64,000 bases of DNA from an uncultured Oscillospiraceae bacterium (GCA_958423465.1 CATZRD010000003.1:50576-114575); one strand, 5' to 3'. Positions 6,465 through 15,939 are shown, counted from the stretch's first letter. Notes: a model not told the origin generated them from the letters alone. Made by a program: numbers and translations.

Positions 6465-8912
6465 ATGTATGAAAACCAACTCACCCCCCGGGCCCAGGGC
6501 GCTCTGCGCCGGGCCCATCAGGCGGCGGAGGAGCTGGGCCACAGCTATGTGGGCAGCGAGCACCTGCTGCTGGGCCTCGCCCTGGAGGAGAGCGGCAGCG
6601 CCCGGCGGTGCCTGCTGGAGCAGGCCGTCACCGCCGACCGGGTCCGGGAGATCATCGTAGGGATCGTGGGCATGGGCCTGCCGGGCCTGGCTCCGCCCCA
6701 GGGCCTGACCCCCCGGTGCAGGCGGGTCATCGAAAACGCCGCCGGAGAGGCCCGCCAGAGCGGCAGCGGCTATGTGGGCACGGAGCATCTGCTGCTGGGC
6801 ATCCTGCGGGAAAACGGGGCCATGGCCTCCCGGGTGCTGGCCGCCGCCGGGGCAGACGTAAAAAAGCTGCGGACTTCCCTGACCCAGCGGCTGGCCGCCG
6901 CCCCCCGCCTTGTTCGGGAGCCGGGGCCCCGCGGCGCCGCCAGTCAGGAGCTGCCCCGGAGCAAAAGCCTGGAGCAGTTCACCCGCAGCCTCACCGCCAT
7001 GGCCCGGGAGGGCCAGCTGGACCCGGTGCTGGGCCGGGAGGGGGAGATCCGGCGCTCCATCCGCATCCTCAGCCGCCGGACCAAGAACAACCCCGTGCTC
7101 ATCGGGGAGCCGGGGGTGGGCAAGACCGCCGTGGTGGAGGGGCTGGCCCAGCGGATCGTCAGCGGCGACGTGCCGGAGGAGCTGCGGGGCGTGACCATTC
7201 TCTCCATCGATTTGGCGTCCATGCTGGCGGGCACAAAATACCGGGGGGAATTCGAGGAGCGGGTGAAGGCCGCCCTGGCGGAGGTGCGGCGCATGGGCAA
7301 CGTGATCCTCTTCATCGACGAGCTGCACAACATCGTGGGGGCCGGCAGCGCCGAGGGGGCGGTGGACGCCGCCAACATCCTCAAGCCCGCCCTCAGCCGC
7401 CGGGACCTGCGGGTCATCGGCGCCACCACCATGGACGAGTACCGCCGGTACATCGAGAAGGACGCGGCGCTGGAGCGGCGCTTCCAACCGGTGACGGTGG
7501 CGGAGCCCACGCCGGAGACAGCGGTGGAGATTCTGACGGGACTGCGGGACAAGTATGAGGCCCACCATAAATTGACCATCACCGACGGAGCCATCCGCGC
7601 CGCTGTGGACCTGAGCCGGCGGTATCTGGCGGACCGCTTTCTGCCGGACAAGGCCATCGACCTCATGGACGAGGCCTGCAGCCGGGTCCGGCTGGAGAGC
7701 GGCGGCCAGGCCCCGGACCTCCAGGAGCTGGAGCAGCGGCTGGACCGGGTCCGCCGGGAAAAGGCCGAGGCAGCGGCCGGAGAGCAGTTCGAGCAGGCCG
7801 CCAAGCTGCGGGACGCGGAGGAGAGCTTCGCCCAGCAGCTGGAGGAGGCCCGCCGGCAATGGCAGCAGAGCCGCTCCGGCGGCCTTGCGGCAGTCACCGG
7901 GGAGGATGTGGCCGCCGTGGCGGCGGAGTGGACCGGCATCCCCGTCAGCCGGATCACCGCCAGCGAGCGGGAGGCCCTGGTGGATCTGGAGGACCGGCTC
8001 CGCCGCCGGGTGGTGGGACAGGACGAGGCCGTGGCCGTGCTGGCCCGGGCCATCCGCCGGGGCCGGGTGGGGCTGAAGGAGCCGGGCCGCCCCATCGGCA
8101 GCTTCCTGCTGCTGGGCCCCACCGGGGTGGGCAAGACGGAGCTGTGCCGCGCCCTGGCCCAGGCCCTCTTCGGCCAGGAGGAGGCCATGATCCGCATCGA
8201 CATGTCCGAGTACGCCCAGGGCCATGCCGCCAGCCGCCTCATCGGCTCCCCGCCGGGCTACGTGGGCCACGAGGAGGGCGGGCAGCTGACGGAGGCGGTG
8301 CGGCGGCGGCCCTACAGCGTGGTGCTCTTCGACGAGATCGAAAAGGCCCACCAGCAGGTGTGGGACCTGCTGCTCCAGATCATGGAGGACGGCCTCATTA
8401 CCGACAGCCACGGCCGCCGGGTGGACTTCAAAAACACCGTGGTGGTGATGACCAGCAATCTGGGGGCCCAGGCCCTCACCGGCGGCAAAAGCGCCCCGGG
8501 CTTCTCCGCCGGCGGCCAGGAGAACCGGGAGCGGGACCGGCGGCGGGCGGTGGAGGAGGCCCTGCGGGACACCTTCCGGCCGGAGTTCCTCAACCGGGTG
8601 GATGAGACCGTGATCTTCCGCCAGCTCACCGCCCCGGATCTCCAGGCCATCGCCCGGCGGCTGCTGGCGGAGACGGGCCGGCGTCTGGAAGCCCTGGGCC
8701 TCGCCCTCACCGCCGGGGACGAGGCCGTGGCCCTGCTGGCCCAGGAGGGTTATGACCCCGCCTATGGGGCCCGGCCCCTGCGGCGGGTGATCCGCGCCCA
8801 GGTGGAGGACCCCATCGCCGAGGGGATCCTCTCCGGCGCTTACGCCTCCGGGGACCGGCTTCGGCTCACCGCCGGGGAAAAGGGCCTTGCTATTGAGCGG
8901 GAAAGCGTGTAG
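6465..8912 (+). CDS. clpC: ClpC-type AAA+ unfoldase
   Basis: An 815-residue ATP-driven unfoldase that feeds proteins to ClpP. Two Clp_N repeats (about 1-140; 'SYVGSEHLLLGL' and 'GYVGTEHLLLGI') are followed by AAA1 with Walker A 'GEPGVGKT' (about 213-220) and Walker B 'ILFIDELHNIVGAG'. A UVR-like coiled middle region (about 420-460), AAA2 with 'GPTGVGKTE' (about 550-558) and a C-terminal D2-small domain complete it. A GF dipeptide in 'SAPGFS' sits where the ClpP-docking loop is expected. The ATG at 6465 has GGAG at good spacing; a TTG 7 codons upstream is possible. No ctsR, mcsA or mcsB is next to it, so this is a stand-alone copy with unclear regulation. Confidence 0.92.
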   Translation: MYENQLTPRAQGALRRAHQAAEELGHSYVGSEHLLLGLALEESGSARRCLLEQAVTADRVREIIVGIVGMGLPGLAPPQGLTPRCRRVIENAAGEARQSGSGYVGTEHLLLGILRENGAMASRVLAAAGADVKKLRTSLTQRLAAAPRLVREPGPRGAASQELPRSKSLEQFTRSLTAMAREGQLDPVLGREGEIRRSIRILSRRTKNNPVLIGEPGVGKTAVVEGLAQRIVSGDVPEELRGVTILSIDLASMLAGTKYRGEFEERVKAALAEVRRMGNVILFIDELHNIVGAGSAEGAVDAANILKPALSRRDLRVIGATTMDEYRRYIEKDAALERRFQPVTVAEPTPETAVEILTGLRDKYEAHHKLTITDGAIRAAVDLSRRYLADRFLPDKAIDLMDEACSRVRLESGGQAPDLQELEQRLDRVRREKAEAAAGEQFEQAAKLRDAEESFAQQLEEARRQWQQSRSGGLAAVTGEDVAAVAAEWTGIPVSRITASEREALVDLEDRLRRRVVGQDEAVAVLARAIRRGRVGLKEPGRPIGSFLLLGPTGVGKTELCRALAQALFGQEEAMIRIDMSEYAQGHAASRLIGSPPGYVGHEEGGQLTEAVRRRPYSVVLFDEIEKAHQQVWDLLLQIMEDGLITDSHGRRVDFKNTVVVMTSNLGAQALTGGKSAPGFSAGGQENRERDRRRAVEEALRDTFRPEFLNRVDETVIFRQLTAPDLQAIARRLLAETGRRLEALGLALTAGDEAVALLAQEGYDPAYGARPLRRVIRAQVEDPIAEGILSGAYASGDRLRLTAGEKGLAIERESV

Positions 8913-8915
8913 AAT

Positions 8916-8956
8916 GAAAGAGGGGCCGGGCGGCGCGCCCGGTCCCCTTTCTCTGT
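8916..8956 (+). terminator. terminator after clpC
   Basis: GGGGCCGGGC and its complement pair around GGC, with AAAG/CTTT extending the stem, followed by a short TTTCTCTG tail. The tail is weak in T, so termination may be partial. Confidence 0.55.
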
Positions 8957-9017
8957 GGTGTGTCGCGGCGGGAGAGCCGCGCTTCCCCTTATTCTATTTT
9001 TAAAGGAGGACCATCGT

Positions 9018-10745
9018 ATGGGATTTTCCGGTACCGACGCCGGGGGCTTCCAGTGGGAGGGCTTCAACAGCGGCGCTCCGTCCCAGCCCCCTAAGCCGCC
9101 CAGGGAGAAAAAGCCCCGCAAGAGCGTCTCTTCTCCCGCCAAGCGGCTGCTCATCAATCTGGCTGTCACCCTCATTTTCGGCTTTCTCTACTTTTATTTG
9201 GAGCTGCCTCCCATCAGTCTCCAGGCCCCGGAGTTCTATGTCTTTGCCTTTTTGCTGTGCGCGGTGTACTGCGTCTGCGCCGTGTTCACCTCCGGCTTTC
9301 AGGGGCAGGGGATCAAGCACTACTTCAAGTTTCTGAAGAAGCAGTGCGCCGTCCCCTTCTTCCTGGCGCTGGCCCTGCTGGCGGCGGCTCTGGTGGGCAG
9401 TCTCACCAGCAGCGTGCTTTTCCGGGCCAGGACCTACGCGGAGCTGCTGCCCTTTGAGGTCGGGGACTTCGCCGCCGACGTGGACGAGATCCGCTACGAC
9501 CAGATCCCCATGCTGGACAAGGACTCCGCCGAGCGGCTGGGGGACCGGAAGCTGGGCGAGCTCAGCGATATGGTCAGCCAGTTCGAGGTCATGGAGGACT
9601 ACACCCAGATCAACTACAAGGGCCGCCCGGTGCGCATCGCCACCCTGATGTACGCCGACGTCATCAAGTGGCTCACCAACCGCTCCGACGGTCTGCCCGC
9701 CTATCTGATCGTGGATATGGTCACCCAGAACGTGGAGCTGAAGCGGCTGGACGAGGGCATCAAGTACACCACCGCCGAGCATCTGGGCCGGAACCTGTAC
9801 CGCTACCTGCGGTTCCACTACCCCACCTATATCTTCCACCAGCCGGTGATGGAGGTGGACGAGGAGGGTACGCCCTACTGGATCTGTCCCCGGATCGTCA
9901 AGACCATCGGCCTCTTCGGCGGCGCGGACGTGCGGGGCGCGGTGCTGGTCAACGCCGTCACCGGGGAGAGCCAGTACTGCGAGGAGGTCCCCTCCTGGGT
10001 GGATAACCTCTACAACGCCCAGCTCATCATGGCCCAGTACGACTACTACGGGATGTACCACAACGGCTTTTTCAACTCCCTCTTCGGTCAGCGGGACGTG
10101 ACCATCACCACCGAGGGCTACAACTACATCGCCCTGGGAGACGACGTGTACGTCTACACCGGCATCACCTCCACCGGTGGGGACCAGTCCAACATCGGCT
10201 TCATCCTCACCAACCAGCGCACCAAGGAGACCAAGTTTTACTCCAGCGCCGGCGCCACGGAGTACTCCGCCATGGCCAGCGCCAACGGCGAGCTGCAGAA
10301 CCTGCACTATAACGCCACCTTCCCCCTGCTGCTGAACATCGGCGGCCAGCCCACCTATTTCATGGCCATGAAGGACGACGCCAAGCTGGTGAAAAAGTAC
10401 GCCATGGTCAACGTCCAGCAGTACCAGATCGTGGCCACCGGCGACACCGTGGCGGAGTGCGAGCAGAACTATCTGGCGCTGCTCAGCCGCAGCGGCATCG
10501 TGGACGGCACCGCCAATCTCACCGGGACCGAGACGGTCCAGGGAGCGGTGGCGGACATCCGTTCCGCCGTGCTGGACGGCAACAGCTACTACTTCATCCA
10601 GCTCATCGGCGGCGACGTGTTCTACTCCGTCAGCGCCGCGGAGCACCCCCTGGCGGTGATCCTCAGCAAGGGCGATCAGGTGTCCATCACCTACCGTCCC
10701 GGCGAGGACAGTATCCTGGAGGGCGTGGAGCTGGCCCTGCGGTAG
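9018..10745 (+). CDS. membrane-anchored protein with large extracytoplasmic domain, function unknown
   Basis: A 575-residue protein of unknown function. A proline- and lysine-rich cytosolic tail (1-43) is followed by three hydrophobic helices (about 44-63, 73-92 and 112-132). The remaining ~440 residues are soluble and rich in Tyr, Asp and beta-strand-like segments, presumably outside the cell. No catalytic motif is recognisable. The start was set at the ATG at 9018 because 'TAAAGGAGG' precedes it; the frame is open 21 codons further upstream but without a ribosome site. It stands between two terminators, so it is probably monocistronic. Similar proteins in Oscillospiraceae are, as far as I recall, annotated only as hypothetical or CvpA-like. 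Confidence 0.75.
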   Translation: MGFSGTDAGGFQWEGFNSGAPSQPPKPPREKKPRKSVSSPAKRLLINLAVTLIFGFLYFYLELPPISLQAPEFYVFAFLLCAVYCVCAVFTSGFQGQGIKHYFKFLKKQCAVPFFLALALLAAALVGSLTSSVLFRARTYAELLPFEVGDFAADVDEIRYDQIPMLDKDSAERLGDRKLGELSDMVSQFEVMEDYTQINYKGRPVRIATLMYADVIKWLTNRSDGLPAYLIVDMVTQNVELKRLDEGIKYTTAEHLGRNLYRYLRFHYPTYIFHQPVMEVDEEGTPYWICPRIVKTIGLFGGADVRGAVLVNAVTGESQYCEEVPSWVDNLYNAQLIMAQYDYYGMYHNGFFNSLFGQRDVTITTEGYNYIALGDDVYVYTGITSTGGDQSNIGFILTNQRTKETKFYSSAGATEYSAMASANGELQNLHYNATFPLLLNIGGQPTYFMAMKDDAKLVKKYAMVNVQQYQIVATGDTVAECEQNYLALLSRSGIVDGTANLTGTETVQGAVADIRSAVLDGNSYYFIQLIGGDVFYSVSAAEHPLAVILSKGDQVSITYRPGEDSILEGVELALR

Positions 10746-10763
10746 CCGGAAAGGACAATCAGG

Positions 10764-10794
10764 CCGGGGCGGCGAACGCCGCCCCGTCTTTTTG
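10764..10794 (+). terminator. intrinsic terminator after the membrane protein gene
   Basis: CGGGGCGGC-gaac-GCCGCCCCG followed by TCTTTTT, 20 bp after the stop codon. Confidence 0.85.
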
Positions 10795-10831
10795 GGTCAT
10801 TCAGCTTTTGAGAAAAACAGGAGAAGCACAT

Positions 10832-11521
10832 ATGGAAAAAGGTATGTTATACGGCGTGGGCGTGGGTCCGGGGGACCCGGAACTGCTGACCATCAAGGCA
10901 TCGAACATCCTCCGCGCCGCCGACGTGGTGGCGGCGCCCCGGACGGAGGGCGGCGGTCAGGCGGCTCTGGATATTGCCGCGCCCTACATCCAGGGCAAGC
11001 CGGTGCTCTACTGCGCCGCGCCCATGAGCCGGGACCGGTCCGCCGCCCTGGCCTCCTACCGGGAGGCCGCCGGGGAGATCTGCTCTCTGCTGGACCGGGG
11101 AAAGACCGTGGCCTTCCTCACCCTGGGGGACCCCACGGTATACTCCACCTACATGAACGTCCACCGGATGGTACGGGAGGCGGGGTATGAGGCCGCGCTC
11201 ATCCCCGGGGTGCCCTCCTTCTGCGCCGCGGCGGCCAGGCTGGGGATCTCCCTGTGCGAGGGGAGCGAGCGGCTGCTCATCGTCCCCGCCGGATACCCCG
11301 GGCTGGAGGAAAGCCTGGACGTGGACGCCAACAAGGTCCTCATGAAGGCCGGGCGCTCCCTCCCCGCGCTGCGGGACCTGCTGGAAAAGCGGGGGGAGCT
11401 GGAAAACGCCTCTCTGGCGGCGAACTGCGGCATGGACGGCGAGGTGATCCTTCCCCGGCTGGCGGATCTCACCGGCCCCACGGGGTATTTCTCCCTGGTG
11501 GTGGTCCGCCCTCCCAGGTGA
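10832..11521 (+). CDS. cbiL: precorrin-2 / cobalt-factor II C20-methyltransferase
   Basis: A 229-residue tetrapyrrole methylase that transfers a methyl group from SAM to C20 of precorrin-2 or its cobalt form in cobalamin synthesis. The family motifs are clear: 'GVGVGPGDPELLTIKA' at the N-terminus, 'LTLGDPTVYSTYM' near 90 and 'IPGVPSFCAAAARLG' near 124. 'GGAGAAGC' precedes the ATG at 10832. The length is typical. No other cobalamin gene lies nearby, so either the pathway is scattered or this is an isolated copy. A corrinoid-protein activator gene (12788) two genes downstream is a loose functional companion. Choice between CbiL and CobI depends on the pathway and cannot be made here. Confidence 0.88.
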   Translation: MEKGMLYGVGVGPGDPELLTIKASNILRAADVVAAPRTEGGGQAALDIAAPYIQGKPVLYCAAPMSRDRSAALASYREAAGEICSLLDRGKTVAFLTLGDPTVYSTYMNVHRMVREAGYEAALIPGVPSFCAAAARLGISLCEGSERLLIVPAGYPGLEESLDVDANKVLMKAGRSLPALRDLLEKRGELENASLAANCGMDGEVILPRLADLTGPTGYFSLVVVRPPR

Positions 11522-11560
11522 TCCGCCCCGCCGGGACCGGAAAAAGCGTCCTCTTTGCCC

Positions 11561-11589
11561 TTTACAGGTCCCGGATTCTATGGCATAAT
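11561..11589 (+). promoter_or_regulatory. promoter of prfB
   Basis: TTTACA (11561-11566), 17 bp, CATAAT (11584-11589), about 40 bp before the prfB start. Confidence 0.75.
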
Positions 11590-11630
11590 AAGGATTTGGG
11601 AGTTTATCTTCACAGGAATGGAGAATGTAT

Positions 11631-12755
11631 ATGCCGATCATCGAATACGACACCTATAAGCAGAAGCTGCTGGCCCTGGAGCCGGAGCTGAACAAGTTGG
11701 CCGCGGCCCTGGATCTGGAGAGCGTCCGCCGGGAGGTGGAGGAGCTGGAGGAAAAGGCCGGGGACCCCAACTTCTGGAACGACATGGCCGCCTCTCAGAA
11801 GGTCCTCCAGCGGACCAAGCAGCTCAAGGGCAAGCTGGAGCACCACGCCCGGATGGTCACCCAGTGGGAGGACCTGACCACTCTGGTGGAAATGGCCGCG
11901 GAGGAGGAGGACGCCTCCCTGCTGCCGGAGGTGGAGGAGGGCTACGCCAAGCTGGAGGCCGCCCTGGAGGAGGCCAATCTGGCCACTTTGCTCACCGGGG
12001 AATACGACGGCAGCAACGCCATCCTCACCCTCCACGCCGGCGCCGGCGGCACCGAGGCCCAGGACTGGTGCCAGATGCTGTTCCGCATGTACACCCGCTG
12101 GGCAGAGCGCCACGATTTCACCGTCAAGACCCTGGACTATGAGGACGGCGACGAGGCGGGCATCAAGTCCGCCACCATCTCCATCGAGGGAGAGAACGCC
12201 TACGGCTTCCTCAAGAGCGAGAACGGCGTTCACCGGCTGGTGCGCATCTCCCCCTTCGACGCCAACGCCCGGCGGCAGACCTCCTTCGCCGCCGTGGAGG
12301 TCATGCCGGAGATCGAGGACGACAACTCCGTGGAGATCCGCTCCGAGGATATCGAGATGCAGGTCTACCGGGCCTCCGGCGCCGGCGGCCAGCACGTCAA
12401 CAAGACCTCCTCCGCCGTGCGCCTCATCCACAAGCCCACCGGCGTGGTGGTCTCCTCCCAGCAGGAGCGCAGCCAGGTCCAGAACCGGGAGAACTGCATG
12501 AAGATGCTGCGGTCCAAGCTGATGGAGATGAAGGCCCAGCAGCACGCGGAGAAGATCAGCGACATCAAGGGCGTGCAGATGAAGATCGAGTGGGGCAGCC
12601 AGATCCGCTCCTATGTGTTCATGCCCTACACTCTGGCCAAGGACACCCGCACCGGCTTCGAAAACGGCAACATCAACGCGGTGATGGACGGCGATCTGGA
12701 CGGCTTCATCAACGCCTACCTCACCGCCAGCGCCACCGGCGAGCTGAAGAAGTAA
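11631..12755 (+). CDS. prfB: peptide chain release factor 2
   Basis: A 374-residue class I release factor that recognises UGA and UAA stop codons. The codon-recognition 'SPF' tripeptide is at about 207-209 and the peptidyl-hydrolysis 'GGQ' at about 251-253 ('ASGAGGQHVNKT'). The start is uncertain between ATG 11625 and ATG 11631; the second has GGAG at 7 bases spacing and is preferred. The N-terminal 'AALDLESVRREVEEL' is encoded without interruption, so the programmed +1 frameshift (CTTTGAC) found near codon 25 of many prfB genes is absent. Autoregulation by that route is therefore lost. The next gene starts 32 bp downstream and is probably co-transcribed. Confidence 0.95.
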   Translation: MPIIEYDTYKQKLLALEPELNKLAAALDLESVRREVEELEEKAGDPNFWNDMAASQKVLQRTKQLKGKLEHHARMVTQWEDLTTLVEMAAEEEDASLLPEVEEGYAKLEAALEEANLATLLTGEYDGSNAILTLHAGAGGTEAQDWCQMLFRMYTRWAERHDFTVKTLDYEDGDEAGIKSATISIEGENAYGFLKSENGVHRLVRISPFDANARRQTSFAAVEVMPEIEDDNSVEIRSEDIEMQVYRASGAGGQHVNKTSSAVRLIHKPTGVVVSSQQERSQVQNRENCMKMLRSKLMEMKAQQHAEKISDIKGVQMKIEWGSQIRSYVFMPYTLAKDTRTGFENGNINAVMDGDLDGFINAYLTASATGELKK

Positions 12756-12787
12756 CCCCACAACACACCAAGGAGGACGAACCCGCC

Positions 12788-14713
12788 ATGTTTACCATTA
12801 CGTTCCGTATCTCCGGCTGCGAGCCGGTGGTCATCTCCGCCAACGCCGGGGAAAAGCTGCTGGACGTGGCCCGGAAGGCCAACGTGGCCATCGACGCCCC
12901 CTGCTCCGGCAACGGCGTCTGCGGCAAGTGCCGGGTCCGGCTGGTATCCGGCTATCTGGACGCGCCCAAAAACCGCCACATCTCTCAGGAGGAGTACGAC
13001 GCCGGCTGGCGTCTGGCCTGCGTGGCGGAGATCTGCGGCAACGCGGAGATCGAGGTGCCGGACATCGCCACGGCCTACCGCAGCCGCATGAAGATCGCCG
13101 ATCTGGACTCCCCGGAGGAGGTAGCCATCTTCGACGACCTCCACCGTCAGCTGACGGAGGCGGGGATCGTCTTTCAGAGCGACCTGAGCTTTCTGCCTCT
13201 GGACCTCCAGGCTCCCAGCCTGGACGACACCATGCCGGACAACGAGCGGATCATCCGGGCGGTGTCCGAGGCCACGGGAGTGGACCCGGAGCACATCATC
13301 ATGCCCTACTCCGTGCTGAAGGAGTTGGCCTGGGACCTGCGGCAGGCCGATTTCCGGGTGAAGTGCGTCATCTCCCGGGACCTGGAGCGCATCCAGATCC
13401 GGGACGTGCTGCCCGCCGACGATCCGGACCCCATCATGGGCTTCGCCCTGGATCTGGGCACCACCTCTCTGGCCGGGCTGCTGGTGGATCTCCAGACCGG
13501 GAAGATCCTGGCCAAGGCCAGCGGCGGCAACGGCCAGATCCGCTACGGCGCGGACGTGATCAACCGCATCATCGAGTCCGATAAGCTGGGGGGCCACAAG
13601 CGCCTGCAGGACGCGGTGGTGAAGGAGTCCATCATCCCCATGCTGGTGCAGATGTACCGCTCCGCCAACGTGAACCCCCGGCGGATCTACCGCATGGTGC
13701 TGGCGGGGAACACCACCATGAACCACCTGCTGCTGGGGCTCTACGCCGACCCCATCCGCATGGAGCCCTTCGTCCCCAGCTTCTTCCGCACGGACTACAT
13801 CTACGTCCGGGACATCGGGCTGAAGATGAACCCTCTGGCGGAGCTGATCGTGGCCCCCAACATCGGCAGCTATGTGGGCGGCGACATCACCGCCGGCACC
13901 TTGGTATCCATGATCTGGAACCGGCCGGAGCTGAGCCTCTTCATCGACCTGGGCACCAACGGGGAGCTGGTGTTCGGCAACAACGAGTTCCTCATGAGCT
14001 GCGCCTGCTCCGCCGGTCCCGCCTTTGAGGGCGGCGATATCAGCTGCGGCATGCGGGCCACCGACGGGGCCATCGAGGCGTGCAGCATCGACAGGGAGAC
14101 CATGGAGCCCACCCTCACCGTGGTGGGCGGCGAGACCGCCGCCGGCATCTGCGGCAGCGGCATCATCGACGTCATTGCCGAGCTGTTTCGCTGCGGCATC
14201 ATCAACGGCAAGGGCAAGTTCATCCGGGAGGGAGACCGCATCCTCCACGACCAGCACGGCATGGGTTCCTACGTTCTGGCCCGGAAGGAGGACACCGGCC
14301 GGGTGAAGGACGTGACCATCAATGAGGTGGACATCGACAACTTCATCCGGGCCAAGGGGGCCATCTTCTCCGCCACCCAGACTATGCTGGCCTCCCTGGG
14401 GTTTGACGCCTCCGTCATCGAGCACGTATATGTGGCCGGCGGCATCGGCAGCGGCATCAATATGAAAAACGCCGTCACCATCGGCATGTTCCCGGACATC
14501 TCCCTGGACCACTTCCACTACATCGGCAACTCCTCCCAGGCCGGGGCCTACGCCATGCTCCTCTCCTCCCAGGCCCGGGAGAAGGTGTTCGAGCTGGGCC
14601 GGTCCATGACCTATCTGGAGCTTTCCAACGAGCCGGGGTACATGGACCAGTTCGTGGCCGCCTGCTTCCTCCCCCACACCGACAGCGGTCTGTTCCCCAG
14701 CGTGGACTGCTGA
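12788..14713 (+). CDS. RACo-like corrinoid protein activator (ferredoxin-ASKHA fusion)
   Basis: A 641-residue protein with an N-terminal [2Fe-2S] ferredoxin domain (C39, C45, C48 and C78), a middle linker, and a long ASKHA-type ATPase core. Visible ASKHA pieces are 'ALDLGTTSLAGLLVDL', 'LAGNTTMNHLL' and 'LFIDLGTNGELV'. This architecture (DUF4445 C-terminus) belongs to reductive activators of corrinoid proteins: they use ATP and an electron from the cluster to return an inactive Co(II) corrinoid to Co(I). The partner methyltransferase or corrinoid protein is not in this window, so the physiological substrate is unknown. AAGGAGGA precedes the ATG. It follows prfB closely and ends at a strong bidirectional terminator. 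Confidence 0.88.
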   Translation: MFTITFRISGCEPVVISANAGEKLLDVARKANVAIDAPCSGNGVCGKCRVRLVSGYLDAPKNRHISQEEYDAGWRLACVAEICGNAEIEVPDIATAYRSRMKIADLDSPEEVAIFDDLHRQLTEAGIVFQSDLSFLPLDLQAPSLDDTMPDNERIIRAVSEATGVDPEHIIMPYSVLKELAWDLRQADFRVKCVISRDLERIQIRDVLPADDPDPIMGFALDLGTTSLAGLLVDLQTGKILAKASGGNGQIRYGADVINRIIESDKLGGHKRLQDAVVKESIIPMLVQMYRSANVNPRRIYRMVLAGNTTMNHLLLGLYADPIRMEPFVPSFFRTDYIYVRDIGLKMNPLAELIVAPNIGSYVGGDITAGTLVSMIWNRPELSLFIDLGTNGELVFGNNEFLMSCACSAGPAFEGGDISCGMRATDGAIEACSIDRETMEPTLTVVGGETAAGICGSGIIDVIAELFRCGIINGKGKFIREGDRILHDQHGMGSYVLARKEDTGRVKDVTINEVDIDNFIRAKGAIFSATQTMLASLGFDASVIEHVYVAGGIGSGINMKNAVTIGMFPDISLDHFHYIGNSSQAGAYAMLLSSQAREKVFELGRSMTYLELSNEPGYMDQFVAACFLPHTDSGLFPSVDC

Positions 14714-14718
14714 ATGCG

Positions 14719-14768
14719 ACAAAACAGGCCAGGCGGAGATTTTCGTCTCCGGCCGGCCTGTTTTGTCT
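14719..14768. terminator. bidirectional terminator between RACo-like gene and galE
   Basis: GACAAAACAGGCC pairs with GGCCTGTTTTGTC around a smaller inner hairpin (GGAGA/TCTCC). T-rich tails on both strands allow it to end both converging transcripts. Confidence 0.85.
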
Positions 14769-14772
14769 CTCT

Positions 14773-15798
14773 TTACTGACCGCTTCGGTAGCCGTCTGGG
14801 TTCATGGACTGCCACTTCCAGCTGCTTTGGCACATCTCCTCGATGCCGTACCGCGCCTCCCAGCCCAGCTCCTCCCGGGCCTTGGCAGGGTCCGCGTAGC
14901 AGGCGGCGATATCGCCGGGACGCCGGGGGTCCACCACATAGGGCAGCGTCTTTCCGCAGGCCTTCTCATAGGCGTGGAGCACGTCCAGCACGCTGTAGCC
15001 CCTGCCGGTGCCCAGATTGCACACGAAGAGGCCGCACTTGTCCTCCAGCTTCTTCAGCGCCGCCACATGGCCCCGGGCCAGATCCACCACGTGGATGTAG
15101 TCCCGGACGCCGGTGCCGTCAGGGGTGGGGTAGTCGTCGCCGTAGACATGGAGCTTCTCCAGCTTGCCCACCGCCACCTGGGCGATGTAGGGCACCAGAT
15201 TGTTGGGGATACCGTTGGGGTCCTCCCCGATGAGTCCGCTCTCGTGGGCGCCGATGGGGTTGAAGTACCGCAGGATCACCGCGTTCAGCTCCGAGTCCGC
15301 GGCGCAGCAGTCGGTGAGGATCCGCTCGATAAAGAGCTTTGTGGTACCGTAGGGGTTGGTGGTGCCGCCGGTGGGGAAATCCTCCCGGATGGGCACGGAG
15401 GCCGGGTCGCCGTACACCGTGGCGGAGGAGGAGAACACAAAGTCCTTTACCCCGTGACGGCGCATGACGTTCAGCAGGTTCAGGGTGCTGGTCAGGTTGT
15501 TGGTGTAGTATTCCAGCGGCTTGCGGACGCTCTCCCCCACCGCCTTCAGCCCGGCGAAGTGAATGACGGCAGTGATGTCGGGGTACTTCGCAAAGAGGGC
15601 CTCCGTGGCCGCCTCATCGCACAGGTCCACCTCCTCAAAGGGGACGGACCGGCCCGCGATCTTCTCCACCCGGGCCACGGCCTCCCTGCAGGAATTGACC
15701 AGGTCGTCCGCCACCACGATCTCATAGCCCGCCTGGAGCAGCTCCACGCAGGTGTGGCTGCCGATGTAGCCGGCGCCGCCGCTGACAAGAATAGACAT
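14773..15798 (-). CDS. galE: UDP-glucose 4-epimerase
   Basis: A 341-residue NAD-dependent epimerase of the extended short-chain dehydrogenase family that interconverts UDP-glucose and UDP-galactose. 'GGAGYIGSHT' at residues 7-16 binds NAD, 'SSSATVYGDP' carries the catalytic serine region, and 'NPYGTTK' holds the YxxxK pair. The C-terminal substrate domain contains 'LRYFNPIGAHESG', typical of GalE. The length matches the family. It is transcribed alone from a promoter with an 18-bp spacer at 15855-15884. Its likely role is galactose use or supply of UDP-galactose for cell-surface polymers. Confidence 0.95.
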   Translation of the reverse strand: MSILVSGGAGYIGSHTCVELLQAGYEIVVADDLVNSCREAVARVEKIAGRSVPFEEVDLCDEAATEALFAKYPDITAVIHFAGLKAVGESVRKPLEYYTNNLTSTLNLLNVMRRHGVKDFVFSSSATVYGDPASVPIREDFPTGGTTNPYGTTKLFIERILTDCCAADSELNAVILRYFNPIGAHESGLIGEDPNGIPNNLVPYIAQVAVGKLEKLHVYGDDYPTPDGTGVRDYIHVVDLARGHVAALKKLEDKCGLFVCNLGTGRGYSVLDVLHAYEKACGKTLPYVVDPRRPGDIAACYADPAKAREELGWEARYGIEEMCQSSWKWQSMNPDGYRSGQ

Positions 15799-15854
15799 TG
15801 CAACACGCTCCCTTTCTTTTCGTTTCGTCGTACACAGGGCCTCTTACTGTCTCT

Positions 15855-15884
15855 ATCATAGTCCTCCTCCGCCGCCGCTGTCAA
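15855..15884 (-). promoter_or_regulatory. promoter of galE
   Basis: TTGACA (15884-15879), 18 bp, TATGAT (15860-15855) on the minus strand. Confidence 0.7.
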
Positions 15885-15939
15885 TGCCGCTCACAGACCA
15901 TTTCATGGACAAATCGGTCAACTTGCGGAAGGAGGCGGC

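Noticed and set aside
12590..14713. A start for the RACo-like gene far upstream, inside prfB.
   Set aside because: The added ~66 residues are a Gly/His/Arg-rich shadow of prfB; the ATG at 12788 with AAGGAGGA begins exactly at the ferredoxin domain.
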